64,000 nt of DNA from positions 1-64,000 of IMG/VR virus record IMGVR_UViG_3300027810_000002. One strand, written 5' to 3'. The DNA is from a virus. A model generated the notes under the pieces. It saw only the letters and a program-made list of their open reading frames with translations. It had not been told where the DNA came from and searched no databases. The position numbers and the translations under genes are program-made. Numbering within the stretch: position 1 is the stretch's first letter; each line of letters begins with the position of its first letter. Below, one piece after another: positions 1 to 8,710 of this stretch.

Positions 1-949
1 TTGTACCTGATTCCCAATCAAAATCTACAACTTCTTTGTAGTTATTCATTAATTGAGCTAGCGATTGCTTTGCTCTTGTTTTAGATTTACCACCGACTGG
101 GATGATAAATTTCATTCTATAAGATGAGTTTGTTACAGCCCAGATTACTCTAGTGTGTTCCATAATTCTCATCAAGTTAAATGATCTTACTAAACGTTCT
201 AAGTAACTTACTCTAGATGCTGTGGTAATAGATGAATAAGAAATATAAATGATCTGTGCGTCATATAGGACTCTCTCTTTAACTGGATCGTCCATGAATT
301 GGGTCCATACTTTCTTACCATCATCTTTATTATATCCAGGAACTAGTGTTATTGGATCAATTTCTTTAAATCCAATAATTTCAGTTTGTTCTGGGTTATA
401 GATAATTTCAAATGATAAATAACCATCAACTAAGAATTTTCTAAAATAATACCAAGCTGATTGATCTTGCGTAAATCCAAAATATTGGTAAATATCTCTA
501 AAGGATTTATTTAAGTCTTTCTGTACATCATCACTAACATCCATCCCAATAATTTCAGGATTTACGAAAAAGTTTTTATTGTCATATACAACCGACTCAT
601 CACATAAAATATCTAAGATATCTTCAATTTCATCGTATGTTGAGAATGCTCTTAATTCATCACGCTTACTTTCATAACCTTTATCAAAGAAAGGGATATT
701 CTTACGCATGTTGGTATCTGACATAGAGAGGGCTGCGAAAGCGCCATACATATCATCATTATCCAGACCCATCTGGTTCATCATACCGAAGCCAATTTCA
801 TCCTCCATTGGACCAATTGCTTGCGATTGTCTAAGTACTAAATCGTCATAATACATACCAAAAGAACTTAACTTCTTAAGTTGATCTCTCAGTGTAAATG
901 ATTTTTTATTGTAACTTAAAGGGCCATTTCTATCTACGAATCCTGCCAT
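1..949 (-). CDS. 20: Portal vertex protein, gp20-like (3' part beyond left edge)
   Basis: The first 316 codons of a portal protein are in the window; the C-terminal part lies beyond the left edge and no stop is reached. The portal forms the dodecameric DNA-entry ring of the capsid vertex and nucleates prohead assembly. I read the frame directly: it starts MAGFVDRNGPLSYNKK and contains the gp20-type segments RIMEHTRVIWAVTNSS, FIIPVGGKSKTRAKQ and NNYKEVVDFDWESGT, which correspond to the conserved part of T4 gp20 around the clip and stem. The ATG at 947-949 lies 21 bp downstream of a TATAAATA box. In T4 the genes after 20 encode prohead core, the gp21 protease and the major capsid protein, so these probably lie just left of the window. 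Confidence 0.88.
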   Translation of the reverse strand, partial: MAGFVDRNGPLSYNKKSFTLRDQLKKLSSFGMYYDDLVLRQSQAIGPMEDEIGFGMMNQMGLDNDDMYGAFAALSMSDTNMRKNIPFFDKGYESKRDELRAFSTYDEIEDILDILCDESVVYDNKNFFVNPEIIGMDVSDDVQKDLNKSFRDIYQYFGFTQDQSAWYYFRKFLVDGYLSFEIIYNPEQTEIIGFKEIDPITLVPGYNKDDGKKVWTQFMDDPVKERVLYDAQIIYISYSSITTASRVSYLERLVRSFNLMRIMEHTRVIWAVTNSSYRMKFIIPVGGKSKTRAKQSLAQLMNNYKEVVDFDWESGT

Positions 950-969
950 TGTTATTATTTTATTATATT

Positions 970-977
970 TATTTATA
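970..977 (-). promoter_or_regulatory. T4-like late promoter box TATAAATA upstream of gp20
   Basis: The minus strand reads TATAAATA here, exactly the T4 late-promoter -10 consensus recognised by RNA polymerase carrying gp55. It lies 21 bp upstream of the gp20 ATG in an otherwise untranslated gap. A gp55 homologue is encoded 1.1 kb away. AT-richness makes chance matches possible. Confidence 0.5.
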
Positions 978-990
978 TATTCAATTTTTA

Positions 991-1575
991 TTAGCTAAAA
1001 AACAACCTTCTAATATTTGCAATTGTGGTTCCATTTAATTCAATAAAGTCACACAGTGCAATATCAGGCCATTTTGTGTAACTAACTACACTTTGTCTTG
1101 ATTTACCAGTAGGTACATATTGTCTAATTGCAAAATCATAGCCATCTTTTTTAAGATATGATTTTATTCCATCATATGTTATTTTTAATGGAGCTTGTGT
1201 TTTTGCATCATAGTATTTTGAACCTGTTGTTGCGTTTTTAATTTGACCTTCCATTCTATTATATAAGTCATCTAACAATTGTTCTTTAAAATCAACTGGT
1301 AAAAGATTTAAATTAATACCCAGATCGTTTTCACCTTTATGTTCTATTGCTAATACAACCGGGTTTGCATCAAACCAGGGTAGGTTCTGTGTGATAGGTC
1401 TGTAATCAAATACATATATCTTGCCCGGTTCAAATCTGTTTCTTGTTTTCTGAACTTCATTTAAAGATCTAGATTTTGAGCTTTCTTCGAACCAATCCTC
1501 TGCGGTACGGCGAGCCGACTTTCGGCTGCCTGCTTCTTTAATTAATTCTTTTATTTTATTTTTAACGTAACCCAT
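991..1575 (-). CDS. Conserved T4-like virion-region protein, unassigned
   Basis: A 194-residue protein encoded between gp4 and gp20 and overlapping the end of the gp4 gene by 14 bp, so it is co-translated with head genes. The N-terminal 45 residues are basic and likely helical or disordered. They are followed by a globular region with the segment PGKIYVFDYRP, then NLPWFDANPVVLAIE and LGINLNLLPVDFKEQLLDDL. I recall similar 'PYYD-P-hydrophobic / G-x-NLHYLP' segments in proteins of marine T4-like phages, but I cannot attach a T4 gene name safely; a gp2-like DNA-end protector is one possibility. It does not resemble gp53, which is of similar size. There are no membrane segments. Confidence 0.55.
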   Translation of the reverse strand: MGYVKNKIKELIKEAGSRKSARRTAEDWFEESSKSRSLNEVQKTRNRFEPGKIYVFDYRPITQNLPWFDANPVVLAIEHKGENDLGINLNLLPVDFKEQLLDDLYNRMEGQIKNATTGSKYYDAKTQAPLKITYDGIKSYLKKDGYDFAIRQYVPTGKSRQSVVSYTKWPDIALCDFIELNGTTIANIRRLFFS

Positions 1576-2050
1576 TCAATATAGTATCTTCAGTTAAAAC
1601 AATAAATTTGTAATTTCTACCATCACAAAACTCTTTAGCTGCATTATATTTATCCATATTTTTTACATACTGTTCTGCAAGAAATTTATATGATTTAAGT
1701 GCTTTTTTAGAGTTTGTTTTAGGCGGCTGTGGTTTTGTTATCTGTGACTTTGGTTTAATTTCAACAATATACTCTAGCTCTGTACCGTCTTGTTGTATTT
1801 GTTTAAAATAAAAGTCTGGATAATATTTATGGGCCTTTGAATCTTGTCGTGACCAGTATTTAATCTCTACTGGTTCGCTTGACCACTTTAATACTTTGTC
1901 ATTCATATCACACCAAATACAGAACTTACGTTCCCATGAGCTCCTATATATTATCGGAGTAGGGCCTACATATTTTTCAGGAAATATAGGGACATAATAC
2001 CCTTGACTGAATCCTGAGTTCTTTGTTGGTTTGAGATTCTTTATTGACAT
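1562..2050 (-). CDS. 4: Head completion protein, gp4-like
   Basis: This 162-residue protein matches T4 gp4, about 150 residues, which acts on filled heads before tail joining and has a nuclease-like fold. Diagnostic segments are IIYRSSWERKFCIWCD (residues about 34-49), WSSEPVEIKYWS, KYYPDFYFK and the catalytic-looking YIVEIKPKSQ (about 95-104). The PDF...EIKP arrangement is the PD-(D/E)xK-like signature seen in gp4. The C-terminus ends KFIVLTEDTI, as in gp4. It follows the gp55 gene by one base and runs into the next gene with a 14-bp overlap, placing it in a head-completion transcription unit. Confidence 0.85.
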   Translation of the reverse strand: MSIKNLKPTKNSGFSQGYYVPIFPEKYVGPTPIIYRSSWERKFCIWCDMNDKVLKWSSEPVEIKYWSRQDSKAHKYYPDFYFKQIQQDGTELEYIVEIKPKSQITKPQPPKTNSKKALKSYKFLAEQYVKNMDKYNAAKEFCDGRNYKFIVLTEDTILNGLR

Positions 2051-2425
2051 TTATAGCGTATAGATTCCTCCGCCATCTCCATCTCCTCCGCCGTTTCCGC
2101 CGATTGAAATAGTTCCACCGTATTTTTTAGGATGAATCTTGTTCCAGCCTTTTGCGTATCCTCTCTTTGCAATCTCTGTAAAGTATGCAAACGCATTTGG
2201 ATATTTAGGATTAAAGTTTCGCCAGTATTTAAGAAGATCTAACATTGCGAATTGTAAACAATCATTACGATCGTCTTCACTAACGTATCTCATTTTGTTG
2301 ATTGTCTTCTCAGCTAATAGGATTAACATCTTCTCAGCTTCTTTGGTTAGCTTGTCTGCATCTTTGGATAAAACCATTTGTGCATAGAAGTCTTTGTTGT
2401 TTAAATAATTTTTTTTACGAGCCAC
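2051..2425 (-). CDS. 55: Late-transcription sigma factor, gp55-like
   Basis: A 124-residue homologue of T4 gp55, the small sigma-like protein that directs RNA polymerase to late promoters. The start NYLNNKDFYAQMVLSK parallels the T4 gp55 N-terminus. EDDRNDCLQFAMLDLLKYW and NFNPKYPNAFAYFTEIAKRG correspond to the sigma region-2-like helices. T4 gp55 is 185 residues and ends in a hydrophobic clamp-binding motif. Here the protein is shorter and instead ends in a glycine/aspartate tail (about residues 107-121, GGNGGGDGDGGG) followed by IYTL. The start is GTG; a TATAAATC box lies 23 bp upstream. It sits directly ahead of gp4, whereas in T4 gene 55 is near 46/47. Confidence 0.82.
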   Translation of the reverse strand: MARKKNYLNNKDFYAQMVLSKDADKLTKEAEKMLILLAEKTINKMRYVSEDDRNDCLQFAMLDLLKYWRNFNPKYPNAFAYFTEIAKRGYAKGWNKIHPKKYGGTISIGGNGGGDGDGGGIYTL

Positions 2426-2447
2426 AGTATTAATTTATATTTGTTTA

Positions 2448-2455
2448 GATTTATA
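2448..2455 (-). promoter_or_regulatory. Late-promoter-like box TATAAATC upstream of gp55 gene
   Basis: The minus strand reads TATAAATC, one base off the T4 late consensus, 23 bp ahead of the GTG start and just downstream of the preceding gene's terminator. A promoter is needed here because of that terminator. Confidence 0.4.
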
Positions 2456-2482
2456 CCGTTAAATGTTGTTTTGTTTCTAAAT

Positions 2483-2507
2483 AAAAAAAGAGACCCGCTA
2501 GGATCTC
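2483..2507 (-). terminator. Intrinsic terminator
   Basis: On the minus strand GAGATCC-TAGC-GGGTCTC forms a 7-bp stem (one G:U pair) with a 4-nt loop, followed directly by seven T. It ends transcription of the 250-residue protein gene whose stop is at 2536. Confidence 0.85.
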
Positions 2508-2535
2508 TCTTTCATGATTGTATAAGGTTTTAAAA

Positions 2536-3288
2536 CTATGCTTGTAATTCAGCAATCTTAGTTTCCCAAACTGAAATTTCTTCGTTAATTAGAGCATCTG
2601 CTGCTTTAATTTCTGAAACCGACTTATCAGCCTCAGCTAATAAACCTCTTTGGTCTTTTAAGAATGAAATCATATCTTTAAAAGAATTAATTGTTGCTTC
2701 ATTTTGTGCAATTTCCTGAGCCTGTCCTGTAACTAATTCACTTAAGAAAGTAGCTGCTGATAAACCAGTTTGTTCGTTTACAAAATCTACCGCTGCATTT
2801 GCATTAGTAGCTTCAAAAAACTTTGATATTCTGTTTGCCGTGTTGAATCTAGAAACATATACTTTTTCTTCGATTTTAAATACATTAACAATATTATCTT
2901 TTCCTTCGAATGTTGCTGCGAAATCTAATTGTACGAAATTCTCTAACATAACTGGTAAAGATTCGAATAACTCTGCGGTTCCTTTATTTTCATATCTCAC
3001 TAATCCACTTGATAATACGTGTTTTGTGAAATTTTCAATAACTGTATCTCCTACTGCGAAAGTAGATTCAGATAAGTTATAAGTAAATTTAGAAGCTCCG
3101 TGAAACCACTTTACTGTATTTGCTGAAAATTCAAAAGATTCAAAAGCTGCAATTGCATTTCCTAAAGTAGAATCAATAGATTCTGTTTCTGTGATTGTAT
3201 TGTCAGTCATTTCAAAAACTCTACCATTAACGTAGAATTTAAAAGAATTTTCTGTTTTTACAAATGGGGCTAAAATATTAGTCGTCAT
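2536..3288 (-). CDS. Unknown protein in its own transcription unit, likely virion
   Basis: A 250-residue protein I do not recognise. The first 170 residues look like a mixed beta-rich domain with many F, T, N and V residues, for example NSFKFYVNGRVFEMTD and IVNVFKIEEKVYVSRF. The last 50 residues form a probable coiled coil (NSFKDMISFLKDQRGLLAEAD through VWETKIAELQA). There is no signal peptide or membrane segment. It has a GATATATA element 24 bp upstream and a strong terminator 29 bp downstream, so it appears monocistronic. That layout is typical of abundantly made structural proteins. It sits between gp15 and the gp55/gp4/gp20 block. A head decoration, neck or scaffold role is possible but unproven. 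Confidence 0.6.
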   Translation of the reverse strand: MTTNILAPFVKTENSFKFYVNGRVFEMTDNTITETESIDSTLGNAIAAFESFEFSANTVKWFHGASKFTYNLSESTFAVGDTVIENFTKHVLSSGLVRYENKGTAELFESLPVMLENFVQLDFAATFEGKDNIVNVFKIEEKVYVSRFNTANRISKFFEATNANAAVDFVNEQTGLSAATFLSELVTGQAQEIAQNEATINSFKDMISFLKDQRGLLAEADKSVSEIKAADALINEEISVWETKIAELQA

Positions 3289-3311
3289 ATTAATTTTGTT
3301 TTTATTTTTAT

Positions 3312-3319
3312 TATATATC
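3312..3319 (-). promoter_or_regulatory. Putative late promoter element GATATATA
   Basis: GATATATA on the minus strand, 24 bp upstream of the ATG at 3288. The same octamer recurs upstream of seven other virion or cargo starts in the window. Confidence 0.4.
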
Positions 3320-3326
3320 TTTTATA

Positions 3327-4118
3327 TTATTTGGTATTTTCGTCAATTACATTAATTTCTCCTGGGGTGTTTTGTGTTTTATCTGATTCCGGAACAATCG
3401 CGGAATTAATTTCAAACATTCTATTACCAGCGTGTCTTTCTGATTCCCAATCAAATGAAGGAATTGAAGTGTTAATTTCTATTGGAAAAGTTATTTTATA
3501 TTTGTCTTTATCTTCAAATGTGTAATCAATTGGTCTTTGTATATCATAATCGTCTGGCATTGCGTAGTATGAATTTAATCGGTACGTTGCCTCGTTTAAA
3601 TGACCAACTTCAACATTAAATGAATTTGATTTATAAAGTCTCTTGATAAGCATCTCAGTCACCTTAAATGCATCCAGTGTAGAGCTAACTAATATTTCAA
3701 CATCTATGCCCAAAGTGACAGGAATCATCTCGAATTCTGCCGAGTAACCTTCCATAGCGCCTTCTTCATTCATTTTAGTATAGGTACCCATGTTTCTTTT
3801 ATTAACTAATTTACCAGAATCGATTGACATTCCTGTTAAACTAACTACTCCACGTGGAACTGCATCATAATTTGCATCCGCAAACGCTTGATCAGGGTGA
3901 CAGTCTACTCCAGTTGTGGTAGTGAATAAGAAATTATCTCGCAGAAACTGATCATCGCCTGTTATTGAGTAATAGAAGGGAATATCAATTGCTACTCTAT
4001 CGTTCTCGTTTAATTGTCTCCAAAAATAAACCTTGTTATTTAAATCAGCCAATAAACCTATGATAACGTGTCTTACTACACTATCGTCTGAATTGTATTT
4101 TAAATTGTAACTTGCCAT
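3327..4118 (-). CDS. 15: Tail sheath stabiliser / tail completion protein, gp15-like
   Basis: This 263-residue protein fits T4 gp15 (272 residues), which forms the hexameric ring that caps the tail tube and sheath and joins the tail to the head. The pattern is shared: an N-terminal block VVRHVIIGLLADLNNKVYFW then VAIDIPFYYS, a middle EFEMIPVTLGIDVEILVSS followed by the helix DAFKVTEMLIKRLYK, and a beta-rich part YKITFPIEINTSIPSF. Identity to T4 is low, so this rests on order of secondary structure and short matches. It lies next to other head/neck genes. The ATG is only 8 bp from a GATATATA element. Confidence 0.65.
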   Translation of the reverse strand: MASYNLKYNSDDSVVRHVIIGLLADLNNKVYFWRQLNENDRVAIDIPFYYSITGDDQFLRDNFLFTTTTGVDCHPDQAFADANYDAVPRGVVSLTGMSIDSGKLVNKRNMGTYTKMNEEGAMEGYSAEFEMIPVTLGIDVEILVSSTLDAFKVTEMLIKRLYKSNSFNVEVGHLNEATYRLNSYYAMPDDYDIQRPIDYTFEDKDKYKITFPIEINTSIPSFDWESERHAGNRMFEINSAIVPESDKTQNTPGEINVIDENTK

Positions 4119-4125
4119 ATAAATC

Positions 4126-4133
4126 TATATATC
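4126..4133 (-). promoter_or_regulatory. GATATATA element close to the gp15-like start
   Basis: Same octamer as at the other late-gene starts, but only 8 bp upstream of the ATG at 4118. If it is a -10 box, the transcript would be leaderless, so its role here is doubtful. Confidence 0.25.
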
Positions 4134-4137
4134 TATA

Positions 4138-5811
4138 TTATTCTATTGTTTCTATGTCAAATTTAGAAAATCCATTCTCTTTGTATATTTGAATTTTCTT
4201 ATCAAATAATTCATGAGGAAGTACTGAGTGATTTATCACAAATGTATTAATCTTACTCTCTTTGATTACTTGACTTAATATTTTTAAAATATTATGAACT
4301 CCGTCTGCATCAACTGAACTTAATAATTCATCTAAGAAAAGTAGGTTTAATTGTGGAAACCTTAGTTTTAATATTTTAATGATAGCGATAATGATTATAA
4401 AATCTGCTTTTTTACGTTCGCCTGTTGAAAGGGTCATTGGATTAATCTCTTCTCCTAAGTGATTAATAATACAATTAAACTTTTCATCAAATCTTAAATG
4501 AAAGGGTAAGTGCATGGTTTGTGCCATCGCTGCAATATTAGTATTTAAACCAGGTAGTATTGTTTTAATTGCAAGATTCTTAACACCATCTTCACCTAAT
4601 ATCTCTTCTAAATTCTCTAAAAAATAATATTCACTATTAACTATTGATTTAGACTTTGTCTTTTCGTTCTCTTGTGTTTCAAACCCATCTATTAAAGATT
4701 GCATATGGGCGAAGCTATCCCCGTTATTTAAAGAGTCTTTTATCTTTATTAGTTCTCCTTTAAGATTTCTAATATTTGTATTAATAACTGAAACTTTATC
4801 TCTAACTGCTCGATCTTTACTTCGAAGAGATATCATGTCTTCTTCGATTTGAACAACCTTTGCTTTTTCTAAAGCAATTTTAGATGGTAGAGTTTCGATA
4901 TTGTTTTCTATATCTGTTTTACGATCGTTGTGAAATTCTGTTGATAGTTCTCCTTCACACGTCGGGCAGGTGTTATTTTCATAAAGGCTTAATTTCCGAG
5001 TGAGAGCCGCTAACTCATATACCAGTTTTGTTTTATCATCATTAGTAGATTTTAAATCTATAGTAACTTTTGATAAACTATCAGAAATAGTATTTTGTGC
5101 TTCTTCTAGTTTGGTTTTATTAGCAGTATATCTAACTAGAGAATCTTTTAACTCTTGGATTTTAGCCTTGTCTTTTTCATTAGACTCTGCCATTAATTCG
5201 TTTAACTTCATATTAACTGAAGTAATGTTTTCGTTTAGCTGTGTAAGTTCTCTTTCATATACATCTAAATCAACCTTCAAGCTTTTACGCTCTTCTTTAA
5301 TATTTTGTTGCATTTCATTTAAAATAGAAAAGCCAAACATTCTATCAATGATCTGTTTTTTATCGTTGTTTGTCATTGTTAAAAATGACTTAAAATCATT
5401 TACCGATAGGATAATGATATTTTTAAATACATGATATGGGATGCCAAAGATTTCTTCTTCTAAATATTCTTGAACTGACCTTTTACCTGCTTTATCAAAT
5501 TCAATCCCGTTAAGCTTAACTTCAAATTTACTGGGGGCCAATCCTCTTTCAATAGATACTTCTGTAGTTTTACATTGTAGATTAATTTTTACCCAAAGTT
5601 CTTTGTTAATACGATTAGGCAAGTCTGCCATCTTCACACCTTCAACTTTACCATATAGCGCAAACACAATAGCATTTGCAATCGTAGTTTTACCATGGCC
5701 GTTTTTACCAAGTGTTAGGAATAATTCTGAATTGTCTTCTTCGAATTCTAATCTTTGTATTGAATTTCCATAACTTGCAAAATTCTTAAACTCTATAGAT
5801 TGTATTCTCAT
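4138..5811 (-). CDS. 46: Recombination nuclease ATPase subunit, gp46 (Rad50/SbcC-like)
   Basis: A 557-residue SMC-type ATPase that partners the Mre11-like gp47 in resecting DNA ends for recombination-dependent replication. The Walker A motif is GKNGHGKT (35-42). A coiled coil of about 170-280 and 300-400 flanks a zinc hook CPTC (282-285). The ABC signature LSTGERKKADF is near 461-471, and Walker B LFLDEL is near 491-496. T4 gp46 is 560 residues, so it is full length. The start ATG overlaps the gp47 stop by 4 bp, giving translational coupling and the usual 47-46 pair. Confidence 0.95.
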   Translation of the reverse strand: MRIQSIEFKNFASYGNSIQRLEFEEDNSELFLTLGKNGHGKTTIANAIVFALYGKVEGVKMADLPNRINKELWVKINLQCKTTEVSIERGLAPSKFEVKLNGIEFDKAGKRSVQEYLEEEIFGIPYHVFKNIIILSVNDFKSFLTMTNNDKKQIIDRMFGFSILNEMQQNIKEERKSLKVDLDVYERELTQLNENITSVNMKLNELMAESNEKDKAKIQELKDSLVRYTANKTKLEEAQNTISDSLSKVTIDLKSTNDDKTKLVYELAALTRKLSLYENNTCPTCEGELSTEFHNDRKTDIENNIETLPSKIALEKAKVVQIEEDMISLRSKDRAVRDKVSVINTNIRNLKGELIKIKDSLNNGDSFAHMQSLIDGFETQENEKTKSKSIVNSEYYFLENLEEILGEDGVKNLAIKTILPGLNTNIAAMAQTMHLPFHLRFDEKFNCIINHLGEEINPMTLSTGERKKADFIIIIAIIKILKLRFPQLNLLFLDELLSSVDADGVHNILKILSQVIKESKINTFVINHSVLPHELFDKKIQIYKENGFSKFDIETIE

Positions 5812-6923
5812 ATTTCACTATCATAATTATATGCACATAAATCATGCAGTCTTTTTATTCTATCTTTGATTTGTCCTTTTGTTTCATCATCCTTAGGCAT
5901 TCCATCAATATACATATTACATAGATGTAGAATGTTATAGTTCTTATACATATCTTCGATCTCTTCCATGTCGTACATGTCTTTATCGATAAAAGTATCT
6001 TGTTCGTATATGTTTGGTTCTATCTTTCTACCTACATTTTGGATTTGGTTGATAAATTTAGAAAGTGAATTACTTGCAGCAACGTGAGAAGGTACAAACA
6101 GATCAACAAAATTATTTTCAATCTGCTCTTTAAATTCACCCAAGGTAACATTGTAAAGACTTGTAAGATACGTTTTCACAAACTTTGGTGATCTATCATT
6201 CTCGAAGAAAGTTTCGCTCATGTCACTTAAATCAATTAGGTCAAATCCTTTTGCGTTGTTTGCGTCAGATCTTGTTAATTGATATGGAACACCAACCATT
6301 CTTAATTTACCTTTATTTTGTCTATAGTGAATATGTCCAGACCAAACTCCATCAAAATTATCATATGAATTTGCTTCAACTCCGTGTAAATTAGTAACCT
6401 TTGAATTTAGTTTAATTCCACGAACCTCTGAATGACAAAATACCATATTTGCCTGAGGATATTCTGCAAGGGTTTCAACTTCATGTTCTGTATCTCTTCT
6501 CCAAGGCATTAACAATACCTTCTTTTCTCCCCAATTAAAAAGCTTAGGTTCTTTATAGATCTGAACATTTGGAATCCACTTTAAACTATCAATTGAAGTG
6601 ACATCATTACTTTTCTTAGCCCAGATATCATGGTTTCCGCAAATAATATGTGTTGGTAGAATTTCACCTAATCTTTCAAATAGATTCACAGCATAATTTA
6701 ATACTTTTAAATTTATACTTTGTCTATTATCGAATGCGTCTCCGACCTGAATTAATATATCTCCGGGTCTAACTTTTTCTTTTAGGGTTGGGATAAATAC
6801 GTTTTCATAGAAATCCTTTTGGATCTCTAACCATTCCATTGAATTTGATCTGATACCTAAGTGCATATCACCTAAAACCCAGATCCGTTTCACGGGATTC
6901 TTTAAGATTTTATTGTCAATCAT
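5808..6923 (-). CDS. 47: Recombination nuclease subunit, gp47 (Mre11/SbcD-like)
   Basis: A 371-residue metallophosphoesterase nuclease. Metal-binding motifs are all visible: GDMHLG (D19, H21), GDAFDNR (61-67), GNHDIW (96-101), FCHSEVRG near 162 and SGHIHY near 196. The C-terminal region would carry the Rad50-binding helices. It forms a complex with gp46 and is translationally coupled to it by a 4-bp overlap. It begins one base after the gp33-like gene stop, so it is part of an operon running from gp41 to gp46. Confidence 0.95.
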   Translation of the reverse strand: MIDNKILKNPVKRIWVLGDMHLGIRSNSMEWLEIQKDFYENVFIPTLKEKVRPGDILIQVGDAFDNRQSINLKVLNYAVNLFERLGEILPTHIICGNHDIWAKKSNDVTSIDSLKWIPNVQIYKEPKLFNWGEKKVLLMPWRRDTEHEVETLAEYPQANMVFCHSEVRGIKLNSKVTNLHGVEANSYDNFDGVWSGHIHYRQNKGKLRMVGVPYQLTRSDANNAKGFDLIDLSDMSETFFENDRSPKFVKTYLTSLYNVTLGEFKEQIENNFVDLFVPSHVAASNSLSKFINQIQNVGRKIEPNIYEQDTFIDKDMYDMEEIEDMYKNYNILHLCNMYIDGMPKDDETKGQIKDRIKRLHDLCAYNYDSEI

Positions 6924-6924
6924 A

Positions 6925-7377
6925 TTAAAACAATCTATTGATATTCTTCTTTTGTAGTATATTTGTTCGAGCGTCTAGCTCTTCAATTAATTCTTCTTTA
7001 AATTTGTTTCCAAGTGATTGATAAAATCGAGTAGGGTTTACATTAAAGTAGTCACACATTTCTGAAAATATATCAACTAGAGAATGTGATGCTCTTGTTT
7101 CATCCGATATAAATTCATACACTTCATTAATATCTATTTTGTTTAATTTAACAGTTTGGTGGAATTCATCAATCTTATTAAATTTCTTAAATCTAGAGTT
7201 TATGATTAAAGAATGTATTTCATCTGCTATTAATTTAGTTTCAATCTTGTCTTCTTCAGATCGATTGTCAACTACTCTTGGTGAGAGAGCGAAAGACATC
7301 GATGTGTCATACTCGTATTCTGTTTCTTCGAACGTGTTATCGAATATTTTATCTCTTTTTGTTCTTCCTGTTGACAT
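6925..7377 (-). CDS. 33: Possible late-transcription co-activator, gp33-like
   Basis: A 150-residue acidic, helical protein. Its C-terminal half, with SLVDIFSEMCDYFNVNPTRF then FKEELIEELDARTNILQK, resembles the helical core of T4 gp33, which bridges RNA polymerase and the sliding clamp to activate late promoters. It ends in a hydrophobic NINRLF, reminiscent of the clamp-binding ends (LDFLL/LDFLY) of T4 gp33 and gp55. The N-terminal 40 residues look disordered. It sits between gp41 and gp47 and overlaps gp41 by one base. The assignment is by pattern only; an unrelated small accessory protein cannot be excluded. Confidence 0.5.
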   Translation of the reverse strand: MSTGRTKRDKIFDNTFEETEYEYDTSMSFALSPRVVDNRSEEDKIETKLIADEIHSLIINSRFKKFNKIDEFHQTVKLNKIDINEVYEFISDETRASHSLVDIFSEMCDYFNVNPTRFYQSLGNKFKEELIEELDARTNILQKKNINRLF

Positions 7378-8690
7378 TATAAACTGTGTATATTTGAGTT
7401 TGTTGTTTCATCGGTTTCTGTAAGTCTCATGTAATTATAATTAATATCTAATTTACATTTAGTTCCTTTACCTTCACCGTCCCTGATTTTCAGGATTTTT
7501 AACCAATATTCATAACTAGATCGCATTAAGTCATCTTGTATAATACCTAACATCATATCTGCAGTGTGTGATAGGCCTGCAGATTCTGCAACGTCTCCCA
7601 TTCCAATATCACTGGAGTTATAGTTATTTCTATTAATCTGAGTTGCCGTTACGATTAACCAACCGTTACGTGTTCCCATTGCTCTTAAATCTTCGGCAAT
7701 TTGCTTAATCTTTAAGTATGTGTTTTCACTGTTTGGATTTCTAAAATTTGCTAAGATGTTAATGTAATCAATTACAATTGCACCTAATTTAATCTTTCTT
7801 TCCTCTTCAATTTGTTTTAAATAAGCTTCTATATCGGTAACAGTCGCTTGAGATGTTGGGAATTGTTTAATGAATAGCTGGCCTGGAGGCGTTAATCCAT
7901 TTCCGACTGTTTCAAGCTTTCTTTTCATTAGATCCTGGTTCTTTGCCTTTTCATCATAGTCATTCATTTGAATACTTAAAAGGTTTGCACCGATTCTTTT
8001 TAATACCTTTGGAGCTGACATTTCAGCAGAGATAAAAGCCGTATTAACTCCCATCTTTACGAAATTAGCAGCATCGTTTGCTAAAAAGATTGATTTACCA
8101 ATATTCTGTTCTCCGACATAAACTACTAAGGAACCGTCTTTATCATAACCTCCGTTAAGTACCCGATCAAGGAAGTTATATCCTGAACTTACTTTAACTC
8201 GATCTTCGCTATAGTGATCTTCTGCATTAAAAAAATCTAATCCGATATCTGAATTAAATACAATCGAATTTCTATCGTTGATTAAAGTCTTTACCTTTGA
8301 TACAATACTATCTACATTTTCTGGAGTAACTTCTGTTGTTTTTACATATTCAATAGTGTCCATTAAGGTACTATTGAAATTACTCCACTTAATCCATGCC
8401 TCCGTAGTTTGAGTTAACCACTCTTCTTCGTATTGTACTAAATCTACCTTATATACTAATTCTATAACTCCTTCATCGATCTTTCCTTTAACTTTAGGAG
8501 ATCCTGCTAATGAAAGCATTTGTGCTAGCGTTGGAGTTTCATGAAATTTAGAATGAAATTTATGAGCTAATGTATGCAATAATGCAATATCTTCTGACGT
8601 ATAGAATGATCTATCAATCGTCTCAAAGTATTTAGGTTTAGAAAGAGAAAGTTTAAAAAATATCTTTTCTTTATCAGCTTCGAATTTCAT
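7377..8690 (-). CDS. 41: Replicative DNA helicase, gp41 (DnaB-like)
   Basis: A 437-residue hexameric 5'-3' helicase that unwinds the fork and works with primase gp61. The N-terminal helical domain (about 1-130) is followed by a RecA-like ATPase domain with Walker A GEQNIGKS (193-200), a DnaB-type FISAEMS motif, Walker B LGAIVIDYINIL and LIVTATQINRN. T4 gp41 is 475 residues. The promoter TTGAAACT-N16-TATAAC lies just upstream of the ATG. The gene heads an operon with the gp33-like gene and gp47-gp46. Confidence 0.93.
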   Translation of the reverse strand: MKFEADKEKIFFKLSLSKPKYFETIDRSFYTSEDIALLHTLAHKFHSKFHETPTLAQMLSLAGSPKVKGKIDEGVIELVYKVDLVQYEEEWLTQTTEAWIKWSNFNSTLMDTIEYVKTTEVTPENVDSIVSKVKTLINDRNSIVFNSDIGLDFFNAEDHYSEDRVKVSSGYNFLDRVLNGGYDKDGSLVVYVGEQNIGKSIFLANDAANFVKMGVNTAFISAEMSAPKVLKRIGANLLSIQMNDYDEKAKNQDLMKRKLETVGNGLTPPGQLFIKQFPTSQATVTDIEAYLKQIEEERKIKLGAIVIDYINILANFRNPNSENTYLKIKQIAEDLRAMGTRNGWLIVTATQINRNNYNSSDIGMGDVAESAGLSHTADMMLGIIQDDLMRSSYEYWLKILKIRDGEGKGTKCKLDINYNYMRLTETDETTNSNIHSL

Positions 8691-8710
8691 ATTTGTTGTT
8701 TTGTATACAA

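Noticed and set aside
991-1575. Identification as baseplate wedge gp53, which has a similar length and lies near gene 4 in T4
   Set aside because: The sequence lacks the gp53 pattern (N-terminal TFFDPI-type start and LysM-like core).
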